64,000 nucleotides of DNA from Streptomyces sp. 71268 (GTDB taxonomy: Bacteria > Actinomycetota > Actinomycetes > Streptomycetales > Streptomycetaceae), in NCBI RefSeq assembly GCF_029392895.1, contig NZ_CP114200.1:6206501-6270500 (forward strand). The letters are read 5' to 3'. The notes under the pieces are model-generated. The model was not told the DNA's origin and searched no databases. It worked only from the letters and a program-made list of their open reading frames with translations. Of this stretch, positions 17,880 to 25,818 are shown in pieces (the first letter of the stretch is position 1; the number at the start of each line of letters is the position of its first letter). Made by a program: the position numbers and the translations under genes.

Positions 17880-18472
17880 GAAACGCTGCTTCCTTCCGCG
17901 ATACGCAGGGCGGAGACGACGTCGTCCGACGCGTGGGGGTACGTGACACCGGCACCGATACGGGCGTCCGGCGGCAGATCGTCCAGGATCACGGCGTGCG
18001 CGCCGATCCGGGTGTTCACACCGATGCACACCGGGCCGAGCACGCTGGCCCCGGTGCAGATGATCACGCCGTCCTCCACCACCGGGTGGCGGCGCGAACG
18101 GGCGGGTCGCTTCAGGTCCTTCCACCAACCCACCGAGCCGAGGGTGACCTGGTGGTAGAGCATCACATCGTCGCCGATGCGCACCGTCTCCCCGATGACC
18201 ACGCCGGTGCCGTGGTCGATGAAGAAACGCCGGCCGATCGTCGCGCCCGGGTGGATCTCGATCCCGCTGACCGCCCGCGCCATCAGCGACAGCGCGCGGG
18301 CGATGGTGCGGTTGCCGCGCTTCCACAGGCGGTTGGCCAGCCGGTAGGTCCACAGGGCGTGGATGTGCGGGTACAGCAGGACCTCTCGGTTGCTGCGCGC
18401 CGCCGGGTCCTTGGCACGAACGGTGGCGAGGTCCTCGCGCAGCATCTCTAACACGGACTTATATGTGGGCAT
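17876..18472 (-). CDS. Serine O-acetyltransferase (CysE/EpsC-type; TTA codon)
   Basis: A 198-residue left-handed beta-helix acetyltransferase: a helical N-terminal ~65 residues, then hexapeptide repeats with IEIHPGATIGRRFFIDHGTGVVIGE, carrying the catalytic histidine, and LYHQVTLGSVG. It transfers acetyl from acetyl-CoA to L-serine, giving O-acetylserine. No cysteine synthase is adjacent, so a biosynthetic role is likely: O-acetylserine could donate an alanyl unit to a nitrogen nucleophile, or serve an activated-serine step. The TTA codon at 18449-18451 is residue 8. It overlaps the upstream FAD oxidase by 14 bases and the downstream MetRS-like gene by 4. Confidence 0.9.
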   Translation of the reverse strand: MPTYKSVLEMLREDLATVRAKDPAARSNREVLLYPHIHALWTYRLANRLWKRGNRTIARALSLMARAVSGIEIHPGATIGRRFFIDHGTGVVIGETVRIGDDVMLYHQVTLGSVGWWKDLKRPARSRRHPVVEDGVIICTGASVLGPVCIGVNTRIGAHAVILDDLPPDARIGAGVTYPHASDDVVSALRIAEGSSVS

Positions 18473-19661
18473 ACGGAGCCTCCGGCGTGATCAGGTTGCC
18501 GTTCGCGAAACGCTGCGGACGGTAGGGCTCCAGCAGCGGCTCGCCGGCCTTGCCGATGACGGCCTCGCCCTCGCTTATCTCTCGTGCGGCCAGCTCGGCC
18601 ACGGCGGGTGCCAACTTGAATCCGCCGCCGCTGAAGCCGAGGGCCAGGTACAGCCCGTCGGGCCCGGCCGGCCCGATCACGGGTCGCTTGTCCGGGGTGT
18701 AGCCGTCGTAGCCGGCGCGGGTGCCGACCAGCGGCGCGCTGTCCACGGCCGGCACCCGGCGGGAGACCGCCGCCACCGCCGCGTCCACCTCGTCGCGGGT
18801 CAGCGGGGCGGCACCCTGTTCCAGGTCCACGTCCGGGTGGCTCTGCACGCCGAAGAAGAACCGGTCCGTGCCGCCGGGCCGGAAGTAGCTGCCGATGGTG
18901 TCGTCGATGCAGGTCGGGAGCTGGTTGTCGGAGCCACGACGGCCGGCGCCGGGCAGCGCGACCTGGGCCAGCCCGATCCGTCGGGGAACGACCGGGACCT
19001 CGACCCCGAGGTGGGCGGCCGACTCGGCCCCCCAGGCGCCGCTGGTCAACACGACCAACGGCGCCTCGATGCGGCCCGCCGAGGTCTCCACCCCGGTCAC
19101 CGCGCCCTCGTGCTCCAGCACCCGGACCACCCGCGTGCCCTCGGCCTCGCTGACCCCGATCCGGCGCGCCGCCGCGATCAGCGAGTTGGCCGTGGCGGCC
19201 GGGTCCGCGTAACCGCCGGACGGCTCGTACGCCACGGCGGCCACGCCCGCCAGGTCCAGGCCGGGAAAGAGGGTCCCGGCCTGGTCCGGGTCGATGACCT
19301 CGACCCGCTCGTACGACATCGCCTCGGCGGCCACGGCGGTGTTCACCCGCAGGGCCTCCACGTGCTCCTCGCCCACCAGCATCGCGAAACCGGTGCGCCG
19401 GTACCCGCAGTCGCCCCCGATGACCTCGCCCCACTGCTCGAAGGTGGGCAGGCTGAGCGCGGTCAGTAGGGTGTCGCAGGCCGTCGTGTGGTGCAGGCGC
19501 AGCAGCCCGCCCGAGCGGGCCGTGGCGCCCTGCGAGGCGATCCGGCTCTGCTCGCACACGACGACCCGCTCCAGGCCGGCGAGGGCGAGGTGGTAGGCGA
19601 TGGCCGCCCCGATCACGCCGCCGCCGACGATGACGGCGTCCGCGCTCCGGGTAGCGGTCAC
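18459..19661 (-). CDS. FAD-dependent oxidase, glycine/sarcosine-oxidase (DAO) family
   Basis: A 400-residue flavoprotein. The Rossmann motif GGGVIGAAIAYHLALAG starts at residue 13, and the family's C-terminal flavin-contacting segment LGFSGGGFKLAPAVAELAA is present. D-amino-acid-oxidase relatives oxidise C-N bonds of amino acids. In the triacsin and s56-p1 pathways the equivalent enzyme (Tri27, Spb39) oxidatively cleaves the lysine-glycine hydrazine, releasing hydrazinoacetate. The same job is likely here. The GTG start overlaps the cupin stop (GTGA), so cupin, oxidase, acetyltransferase and MetRS-like ligase form one translationally coupled block. Confidence 0.9.
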   Translation of the reverse strand: MTATRSADAVIVGGGVIGAAIAYHLALAGLERVVVCEQSRIASQGATARSGGLLRLHHTTACDTLLTALSLPTFEQWGEVIGGDCGYRRTGFAMLVGEEHVEALRVNTAVAAEAMSYERVEVIDPDQAGTLFPGLDLAGVAAVAYEPSGGYADPAATANSLIAAARRIGVSEAEGTRVVRVLEHEGAVTGVETSAGRIEAPLVVLTSGAWGAESAAHLGVEVPVVPRRIGLAQVALPGAGRRGSDNQLPTCIDDTIGSYFRPGGTDRFFFGVQSHPDVDLEQGAAPLTRDEVDAAVAAVSRRVPAVDSAPLVGTRAGYDGYTPDKRPVIGPAGPDGLYLALGFSGGGFKLAPAVAELAAREISEGEAVIGKAGEPLLEPYRPQRFANGNLITPEAPYAHI

Positions 19662-20074
19662 TGACTCGGCCCGGTGGCGTCGTCCTCGATGCCGAACTCG
19701 GCCGCCCACTTGGCGCGCTCGGCGGCGATGGCCTCCGCGCTGCCCCACCAGATGGTGACGAACCGCAGTCGGGTGTCGCCGTCGTTGGTCAGCGCGTGGT
19801 CCTTGAACGGCGTCATCAGGATCGTGTCACCGGGGCTCACCCGGCGCTCCTCGTCGCCGAGGCGCAGCACGCCGGTGCCCTCGGTGATGAAGAACATCTC
19901 GTACTCGTCGTGGTTGTGCGGCGTGGAGGTCGCACCGGGCGCCACATCGACCCAGGCGCCGCCCCAGAACGGGGTCTCCGGGACCGCCTCCTCCCAGGGG
20001 AAGATGCGCCGGCCGCTGACGTTGAACTTCTCCTCGAAGGTCATGTCTTCCGGGCGTGTGGTGAAGAAGTGCAC
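19658..20074 (-). CDS. Stand-alone cupin (putative N-N bond-forming metalloprotein)
   Basis: A 138-residue single cupin domain with the canonical metal ligands: H53, H55 and E59 in TPHNHDEYEMFFITEG, and H93 in MTPFKDHALTN. In known hydrazine synthetases a zinc cupin domain of this kind is fused in front of the MetRS-like domain and rearranges the aminoacyl hydroxylamine ester into a hydrazine. A free version in the same operon suggests the two work as separate subunits. The GTG start is preceded by CAGGAGAGG and gives a compact domain. General cupins have many functions, so the role rests on context. Confidence 0.85.
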   Translation of the reverse strand: MHFFTTRPEDMTFEEKFNVSGRRIFPWEEAVPETPFWGGAWVDVAPGATSTPHNHDEYEMFFITEGTGVLRLGDEERRVSPGDTILMTPFKDHALTNDGDTRLRFVTIWWGSAEAIAAERAKWAAEFGIEDDATGPSQ

Positions 20075-20112
20075 GATTGATTCCTCTCCTGAACAGTGCT
20101 GTTCCGACGGTG

Positions 20113-21441
20113 CTAGACGGCGAGGGCGGCGGAGGCCGCCTGCTGCTGGCGCGCGATGGTGGCCCGCAGGTCGCGGTGGACGGTGTCCGCCTTGGTCGCC
20201 ATCTGACTGAAGGACGTCGCGCTGGCGATGCCGTGCCGCCACTCGGTCATTCCGTCGAGGTAGATGCCGACCGTGCAGCGGTCGCTGTTCTCGGCGCGGT
20301 AGGCGCGGGTGACGTTGAGGAGTCCGTCGGCGTCGCGCGACAGGTGGGGGGCGAAGGGCTCAAGCGCCGTCGGGAACTGCGGCTCCGTGTACCCGGTGCA
20401 CAGGATCACCGCGTCGGCCTCGATGGCGCCCGCCTCCTCCGTGTACACCTCGGAGGTCGTCAGCCGCACCCCGCTCTCGGAGACCGCGAGGTCGGTGACC
20501 TCGACGCGGCGGTGCATGTGCAGCCGGTTGGTGCCGGACAACCGGTCCTGGTAGGCCGCCTGGTAGAGGGCGGTGGACACGTCGGGGTCCACGGCCGAGT
20601 AGTTGGTGGCGCGGGCGTGCGCGAGCGCCCGCTCGCGGGCCTCGCCCTCCAGGCCGTAGAAGTAGTCCGTCTCGGCGGGGAAGTACGCCTCGTTGCTGAA
20701 GTGGCCGAGTTCGTACATCTTGAAGCCGCCGTGCCGCACCAGCGAGTGGATCTGCGCCTCGGGGTGCTCGCCCGCCAGGTACAGGATGATCTCGCCCGCG
20801 GTCTGGCCGGCGCCGATGATCGCGAAGCGCGGTGCCCGGCCCAGGTTCTCGCGCAGCGCGGTCATCCGGGGCAGGAACTCGCTGGCGTGGAAGACCCGCT
20901 CGCCGACGTGCTTCTGGAAGGACTCCGGCACGTAGGGGACGTGGCCGGTGGCCAGTACCACGTTGCGGCTCAGGTGCTCGTGGGTGGCGCCGTCCCGGGG
21001 GTCGCGGCTGATCACCCGCGCGACGCGGACGGTGCCGTCGGCGTCGGTGACGGGCTCGACGCGCAGCACCTCCCGGTGGTACTCGGCCTGCCTGCGCACC
21101 TGGGCCGCGGCCCACTGCACATACTCCGACCACTCCAGGCGGCTCACGTAACCGCCCAGCAGCGTGAACGGGTAGAAACGCCCGCTTTGCATGAGGAAGT
21201 TGGTGAAGGAGAAGCGGGAGCGGGGGTCGCGCGGGGTGGCGAGGTCGCGCAGGAAGTGGTGCTGGATGTCGGTGCCCGGCAGGACCTGGTTGGGCTGCCA
21301 GGCCGACGTCGCGCTCCGTTCCAGGTAGACCGCGTCCAGGGGGCCGGTTCCCTGATGAGCGTCGTCGTGGTCCTCGATAGCGGCGGCGAGCGAGATGCCA
21401 GAGGGGCCGAATCCGGCCACCACAACGTCGTGGATGTGCAT
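20113..21441 (-). CDS. Flavin-dependent N-monooxygenase (SidA/IucD family), copy 1
   Basis: A 442-residue class B N-hydroxylating monooxygenase: FAD motif GFGPSG at residues 10-15, NADPH motif IIGAGQTAGEIILYL in the middle and the CTGY segment near the C-terminus. The family hydroxylates the terminal amine of lysine, ornithine or diamines using NADPH and O2. The segments LPGTDIQHHFLRDLATPRDPRSRFSF match those in lysine/ornithine hydroxylases. It follows the other copy by 38 bases. The two share the fold but differ widely in sequence, so they probably act on different amines or at different stages. The likely output is the hydroxylamine used by the MetRS-like/cupin pair. Confidence 0.9.
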   Translation of the reverse strand: MHIHDVVVAGFGPSGISLAAAIEDHDDAHQGTGPLDAVYLERSATSAWQPNQVLPGTDIQHHFLRDLATPRDPRSRFSFTNFLMQSGRFYPFTLLGGYVSRLEWSEYVQWAAAQVRRQAEYHREVLRVEPVTDADGTVRVARVISRDPRDGATHEHLSRNVVLATGHVPYVPESFQKHVGERVFHASEFLPRMTALRENLGRAPRFAIIGAGQTAGEIILYLAGEHPEAQIHSLVRHGGFKMYELGHFSNEAYFPAETDYFYGLEGEARERALAHARATNYSAVDPDVSTALYQAAYQDRLSGTNRLHMHRRVEVTDLAVSESGVRLTTSEVYTEEAGAIEADAVILCTGYTEPQFPTALEPFAPHLSRDADGLLNVTRAYRAENSDRCTVGIYLDGMTEWRHGIASATSFSQMATKADTVHRDLRATIARQQQAASAALAV

Positions 21442-21479
21442 ATTGGGGTGTCTCCCGTCGAAGGTCGCGGTCCGGTGGA

Positions 21480-22820
21480 TCAGAGGGCGATCGGGACAGA
21501 GTCCGAGGGGTCGTCCAGCTTCTCGCCCAGCCGGGCGGCCAGTCCCTCGGCGAGGGTCCCGGTACGCAGCGACAGCAGACTGAACGAGCCGGCGTCACCG
21601 ATGCCGTGGCTGGACTCGCACAGGCCGTTGAGGAACAGCGGCGGGAGGGCGTTCTCGTCCTCGTTGGAGACCAGCGCGTAGTCGCGGCTGACCTCGAGGC
21701 GGCCGTCCACCTCCTTCTTGAGGTGCTGCGCGACGGGGGCCAGCAGCGGCGGGAACAGCTCCTCGTGCGGGCCCGGGCCCATGTTGCGGAAGCCGGTGGC
21801 CAGCACCACGAAGTCGACCTCGTCGCGCACCTGCTCGCCGGTGTGCAGCTCCTCGAAGTCGATGACCACGCCCTTGTCGTTGGGCACGACGGAGGTGGCC
21901 TGGAGGTTGCCCTTCACGAACAGCCGCTGGTCGCCGTCGAGCTGCTGCTCGTAGATGGCCAGGTACAGCTCCTTGAGCACGTCACCGTCGGCCGAGGAGT
22001 AGTTGGTGGGCTGCATGTACGCGTCCAGCGCGCGGCGGCTTTCCCGCGAGGCGTTGAAGTAGTACTCGGTGAACTCGGGGAAATAGCCCTCTTCGCTGAA
22101 CGGGCTGGTGTCCTTGAGTCGCAGCGAGTACGAACGCGGGTAGGTCATCACCCGGGCTCCGGGGAATTGCCGGTGCAGGTCGAGCGCGAGCTCGACGGCG
22201 CTCTGGCTGCCACCGATCACCGCGACCGCCTTCGGGGGCTCGTCGGCGGTGAGTTCCTTGAGCCGCGGCAGGTACTGGGTGAGGTGGAAGACGCGGTTGC
22301 TCTCCGCCGCGGCCGCGTCGTACGGGGTCGGCACATAGGGCGTACGACCGGGTGCCATGACCACGGAGCGGGCCAGGTACCTGCGGCCGGAACCGGTGGA
22401 GACCTCCCAGACGCGCTCGCCGGCGTTTTCCACCACGTCGATGCCGACGGCGTACTGGCCGCAGTCCACCTGGTGCGAGAAGAAGCTCGCCGCCCAGCGG
22501 ATGTAGCCGGCGTACTCCTTGCGCAGCGGGAACTCGATCGGGAGGTTGAAGTGCTTGAGCAACCGACCCTGCTCGTGCAGGTAGTTGATGAAGCTGTAAC
22601 GACTGCGCGGGTTCCGCAGAGTCACCAGGTCGCGGCTGGGGTGGTTCTGGATGTCGGAGCCGTCGAGGAGCATGCCGGGCTGCCAGTCGGGCGTCGGGCG
22701 AGCCTCAAGAAACCGTATGTCCAGGCTTGGATACTTCTCCTCTAATGCGATCGCCAACGCAAGGTTGGCAGGGCCGAAGCCGACACCGAGAACGTCGTGC
22801 ACACGCGCAGGAAAAGACAT
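21480..22820 (-). CDS. Lysine/ornithine/diamine N-monooxygenase (SidA/IucD family), copy 2 (TTA codon)
   Basis: A 446-residue enzyme and first gene of the leftward operon. It shows GFGPAN at 14-19, SDIQNHPSRDLVTLRNPRSRYSF, the NADPH motif IGGSQSAVELALDLH and ATGF near the C-terminus, closely following siderophore N-hydroxylases. The substrate is a primary amine such as lysine, ornithine or diaminobutyrate. The chosen ATG has an AGAGGAG ribosome site at good spacing; the longer in-frame extension upstream has no matching homology. The TTA codon at 22743-22745 is residue 26, so translation of the operon's first gene would depend on bldA. Confidence 0.92.
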   Translation of the reverse strand: MSFPARVHDVLGVGFGPANLALAIALEEKYPSLDIRFLEARPTPDWQPGMLLDGSDIQNHPSRDLVTLRNPRSRYSFINYLHEQGRLLKHFNLPIEFPLRKEYAGYIRWAASFFSHQVDCGQYAVGIDVVENAGERVWEVSTGSGRRYLARSVVMAPGRTPYVPTPYDAAAAESNRVFHLTQYLPRLKELTADEPPKAVAVIGGSQSAVELALDLHRQFPGARVMTYPRSYSLRLKDTSPFSEEGYFPEFTEYYFNASRESRRALDAYMQPTNYSSADGDVLKELYLAIYEQQLDGDQRLFVKGNLQATSVVPNDKGVVIDFEELHTGEQVRDEVDFVVLATGFRNMGPGPHEELFPPLLAPVAQHLKKEVDGRLEVSRDYALVSNEDENALPPLFLNGLCESSHGIGDAGSFSLLSLRTGTLAEGLAARLGEKLDDPSDSVPIAL

Positions 22821-23293
22821 GACAATTCTCCTCTTACTCGCATTGAGTTCAAGCCTAACGCTGAGGGCGTCGCGAATTGAGAACAAGCCCTGCAGGTGAT
22901 TCAAACCGTATGCAGCTTTGGCGCGACATGCGGACAGGTTGCAGCGCAACCTGTCGGTACTTTCCTGGGCAGCCCAAATGCTTCTCCGGGCTGTACTGAA
23001 GGGGCGCTGTAGCGGCTCTCGGGCCGGCCTCAGATGCCTTCGAAAACCCGTAGAGAGGGGCGGGTTCGAGAGGCGCATCGATGCCGGATTTGACCGAGAA
23101 TCAAGAGTTCCGCTTATCCACTCTTGCGGCAGCGAAGCTCCGCAGTCAAAGGGATTCACTGGTAACCGATAGCGACGATCACAGGCTGACGCCCGTCAGA
23201 AGGCAGCCGACGGGACCTTCATTGTTGGGCGCTGGAATTACTGTACCCCAAGGTCGCTAGCAACTGACGCTAAGTCCTTGTTTTTTGCGCATG
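22821..23293. promoter_or_regulatory. AT-richer promoter region between the N-N operon and the AsnC gene
   Basis: About 470 bases, clearly richer in A/T than the surroundings, between divergent transcription units. It must hold the N-N operon promoter. A short open frame on the + strand (22918-23172) has no ribosome site or recognisable protein features and is not called. The adjacent AsnC-type regulator is the natural candidate to bind here. Confidence 0.55.
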
Positions 23294-23312
23294 GGTTGTA
23301 GCATGATCAACC
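23294..23312. promoter_or_regulatory. Short inverted repeat just before the AsnC start
   Basis: GGTTG (23294-23298) and CAACC (23308-23312) flank a 9-base centre, immediately upstream of the regulator's ATG. Lrp/AsnC proteins commonly autoregulate from such sites. The arms are short, so this is tentative. Confidence 0.35.
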
Positions 23313-23315
23313 ACC

Positions 23316-23777
23316 ATGGACAGAATTGATCGCATGATCCTCCATGAGCTTGAACGGGACGGTCGGTTAACCAATGCTGATCTTGCCGCCAAGGTGGGAT
23401 TGACCCCGACGCCGTGCCTCCGGCGCGTCAGGAACCTGGAAAGAATTGGGGTCATACGCGGTTACCGAGCGGACCTGGATGGCAGTTTCCTGGACTCGGG
23501 ATTCCAGCCCTTCGCCACGGTGGCGCTGAAACAAGGGGATTGGCATCTTATGACCGAATTTGAGGCCAAGGTGGCCGCCCTACCCCAGGTACTGGAAGCG
23601 CACCGGCTCTTTGGTGACCCGGACTACCTGCTGCGTATCGCGGTGGCGGACATCACGGCCTATGAGCGCTTCTACGCCGAAACCCTGTGCCGGTTGCCGG
23701 GAGTCGCACAAGTGACGACGCACTTAACCATGAAGGTAGTCAAGGGCAACCGGGGGCTACTCGCGGGACATGAGTGA
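23316..23777 (+). CDS. Lrp/AsnC-family regulator (two TTA codons)
   Basis: A 153-residue protein: an AsnC helix-turn-helix at ~1-50 (IDRMILHELERDGRLTNADL, then GLTPTPCLRRVRNLERIGVIRGYRADLD) and a RAM ligand-binding domain with QVLEAHRLFGDPDYLLRIAVADITAYERF. The family senses amino acids. Divergent placement from the N-N operon makes it the likely pathway-specific switch. TTA codons occur at residue 18 (23367-23369) and residue 137 (23724-23726). Composition is more A/T-rich than the core genes, consistent with acquisition with the cluster. Confidence 0.93.
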   Translation: MDRIDRMILHELERDGRLTNADLAAKVGLTPTPCLRRVRNLERIGVIRGYRADLDGSFLDSGFQPFATVALKQGDWHLMTEFEAKVAALPQVLEAHRLFGDPDYLLRIAVADITAYERFYAETLCRLPGVAQVTTHLTMKVVKGNRGLLAGHE

Positions 23778-23849
23778 AATCACACCCGGTGCCGAGGCGA
23801 ACGCTTGCTTTCGATGAGGGCGAGATCGCCGCATGGAGACGTTTGAAGC

Positions 23850-23878
23850 CCTGGGAGCGATACGACATCGCTCCCGGG
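23850..23878. terminator. Terminator-like hairpin after AsnC
   Basis: A perfect 9-bp stem GGGAGCGAT / ATCGCTCCC with a 5-nt loop, extendable by wobble and GC pairs to 12. It lies about 75 bases after the AsnC stop codon. Confidence 0.6.
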
Positions 23879-24135
23879 CGATCCATCCGAGGGCAGCTCG
23901 GGCCCGGCCTGGCGCCGCGCCGATTCGCACTTGAGGTGACTATGTCAAGCCTGCGTGATCGGTGAGGAAGCGCTGGTCGCAGCGGGTATATGGGGGATGG
24001 GCCGGCGTATGACGCGTTCGGCCCGCAATTCATTGATAAGCGTGGAAATAGGTTGGCCAAATCGAGCGCGGCGGGGCTCGGTTGGTGCCGTCGATAGCGA
24101 TCACAAAGCGCACGCGCAGCGTACACTCACCGTTC

Positions 24136-25035
24136 ATGACGGTTGATCTACGGCAATTCCGCTACTTCATAGGCGTCGCTGAGGAAGGCAACTTCACCCG
24201 GGCGTCGGGCCGGCTCAAGGTCGCCCAGCCATCGCTCTCCCGGCAGATCCGCCAGTTGGAGCGGGAACTCGGGTTACAACTCCTGATCCGACATCCACAC
24301 GGCGTCACTCTGAGTGCCGCTGGGGCGGAGTTCCTCGTGAACGCCCGCGTTGCGGTAGCGGCGTTCGACGAGGCAATCGGCGCGGCGCAGCTCGCGGCCG
24401 AAGGCAAGAGCGGTCGTCTCAAGGTGGGCTTCCTGGTTGCCGCGGCCCTTGAATTCACTCCGCTCGTGCTACAGATGTTCCGCAAGCGCTTCCCCGATGT
24501 CAAGGTCGAGGTGCGGGAGTTTGACTTTAATGACACATCGGCGGGGTTGGCGGATCGCACGACAGATGTTGCCTTCCTTCGCCTCCCGCATCAGACATCG
24601 GGTTTGGATCACTTGGTGTTCACCGAGGAGCGACTGGTCGCCGCCATGCCGGTCGATCACCCGCTCGCGCGCGGCGTCGACGTCAGTGTTGCCCAGTTGC
24701 TCAAAGAACCACTCATCGCGCCGCCAGGAAATGGGGCGTGGCGAGATTTTTGGATGTTCAACGATCAGCGGGGTGGCGCTCCGGAAGTCGTCGGTGTCGA
24801 AGCCGCTTCTTTCGAAAGCGAGCTGCAGGCGGCGGCGGCCGGTCACGGGGTCAGTATCACCACCGAGGGCGCGTGCCGCTTCTATAATCGGCCTGACCTG
24901 GTGTTCGTCAACATCCGCGACGCGCCCATGTCCACCATCGCCCTGGCCTGGCGCGCGGACAGCGTCTCGCCGCCCCTGCGGCAGTTCATCGCTGTCGCGA
25001 AAGAGGCCATCGAGCAACAGTCGGGCAGTACGTAA
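24136..25035 (+). CDS. LysR-family regulator with N-terminal MTVDLRQF (TTA codon)
   Basis: A 299-residue LysR protein: the helix-turn-helix [20 protein letters not shown], then [16 protein letters not shown], at ~10-45, and an effector domain with [11 protein letters not shown]. The internal ATG is preferred over a longer frame because LysR proteins start within a few residues of the LRQF motif. A TTA codon lies at 24274-24276 (residue 47). It precedes the second LLM / methyltransferase operon by 784 bases on the same strand. Its A/T content is raised like that of AsnC. It may control the resistance operon or sense the product. Confidence 0.92.
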   Translation: MTVDLRQFRYFIGVAEEGNFTRASGRLKVAQPSLSRQIRQLERELGLQLLIRHPHGVTLSAAGAEFLVNARVAVAAFDEAIGAAQLAAEGKSGRLKVGFLVAAALEFTPLVLQMFRKRFPDVKVEVREFDFNDTSAGLADRTTDVAFLRLPHQTSGLDHLVFTEERLVAAMPVDHPLARGVDVSVAQLLKEPLIAPPGNGAWRDFWMFNDQRGGAPEVVGVEAASFESELQAAAAGHGVSITTEGACRFYNRPDLVFVNIRDAPMSTIALAWRADSVSPPLRQFIAVAKEAIEQQSGST

Positions 25036-25818
25036 CCCCCGGACATCGTTGCCTGTACAGCGCACGTGATGTGTCCACCCTCTGCCCCCTCCACGCCCTT
25101 CGTCACCCTCCGAGATATCCGGCGTGACCTGCGACGCTCGCCGCTCCCCACAGCGTGAACCCGCGTCGAACGTCATGCCCGTCGTGACCCTCCTGCCCCT
25201 CCTGACACGATCCCGGCCCACACGACCAGCCGCAACACCCCCTCGGCCCGCTCGTGGGCATCTGCGTCCCGCCAGCCACGTACATGGCCAAAACGCATGG
25301 GTCGGCAAGGTCGCACCCGCATCATCGGGCGCACCCGCCACCCTTGGAAGGGGGAAAGCGGGGCATAAGCGCGATCGCGTACGACAGTCCGGTGGCTCGT
25401 ACGGCTCCTCGCGCTGGCGCCCGGCGAACCCGCCGGGCGAGGCCCCGCCGCGGCGCCCCGTCGCGAGCCGCCCGCACCCCGCCCGGCCAGCGTCGGGTCG
25501 AGAACCGACACCGGTTCGCCGATGTGCCCCGGGCGGTGCCCCGAACCGTGGAAGGATGAGATCCTTCCGGTTCCGGAGCAGGTCAGCGCGCTGCGCAGGG
25601 TCACGGGTTAGTTACGTCACAGAGTCGTCCGGAGCCCGGCGGCAAAGGAGGCGCTAAGCGGAACCTCTTCCGCTAATCGCTCCGAGGCCACGTGAAATAC
25701 GTTTCCGGCATATCTCTATTCAGATTCGCTATACCTGATCCCGCAGATCAGCGCCGTGAAGTTTCTGATAGCGTCACGGAGAGCCGACCTTTCTACACGG
25801 GAAGTAGGTATATCCGGG
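25036..25818. promoter_or_regulatory. Long non-coding region before the second LLM operon, with two perfect hairpins
   Basis: About 780 bases without a credible gene. GGAAGGAT-gag-ATCCTTCC (25550-25568) is a perfect 8-bp repeat flanked by partial extensions. AGCGGAA-cctc-TTCCGCT (25657-25674) is a perfect 7-bp stem. Nearer the gene, CCGTGA and TCACGG form another short pair around 25754-25787. These may be the LysR terminator plus operator sites for the LLM operon. The region after 25690 is A/T-richer and likely contains the promoter. Confidence 0.45.

Noticed and set aside
20113..22820. Hydroxamate siderophore cluster
   Set aside because: N-hydroxylases are present, but there is no IucA/IucC synthetase, NRPS, acyltransferase of the siderophore type, ferric binding protein or visible iron box.
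22918..23172. Small + strand open frame of 84 codons in the N-N operon promoter region
   Set aside because: No ribosome site and no protein-like composition. It runs through the promoter of the divergent operon and resembles nothing I know.
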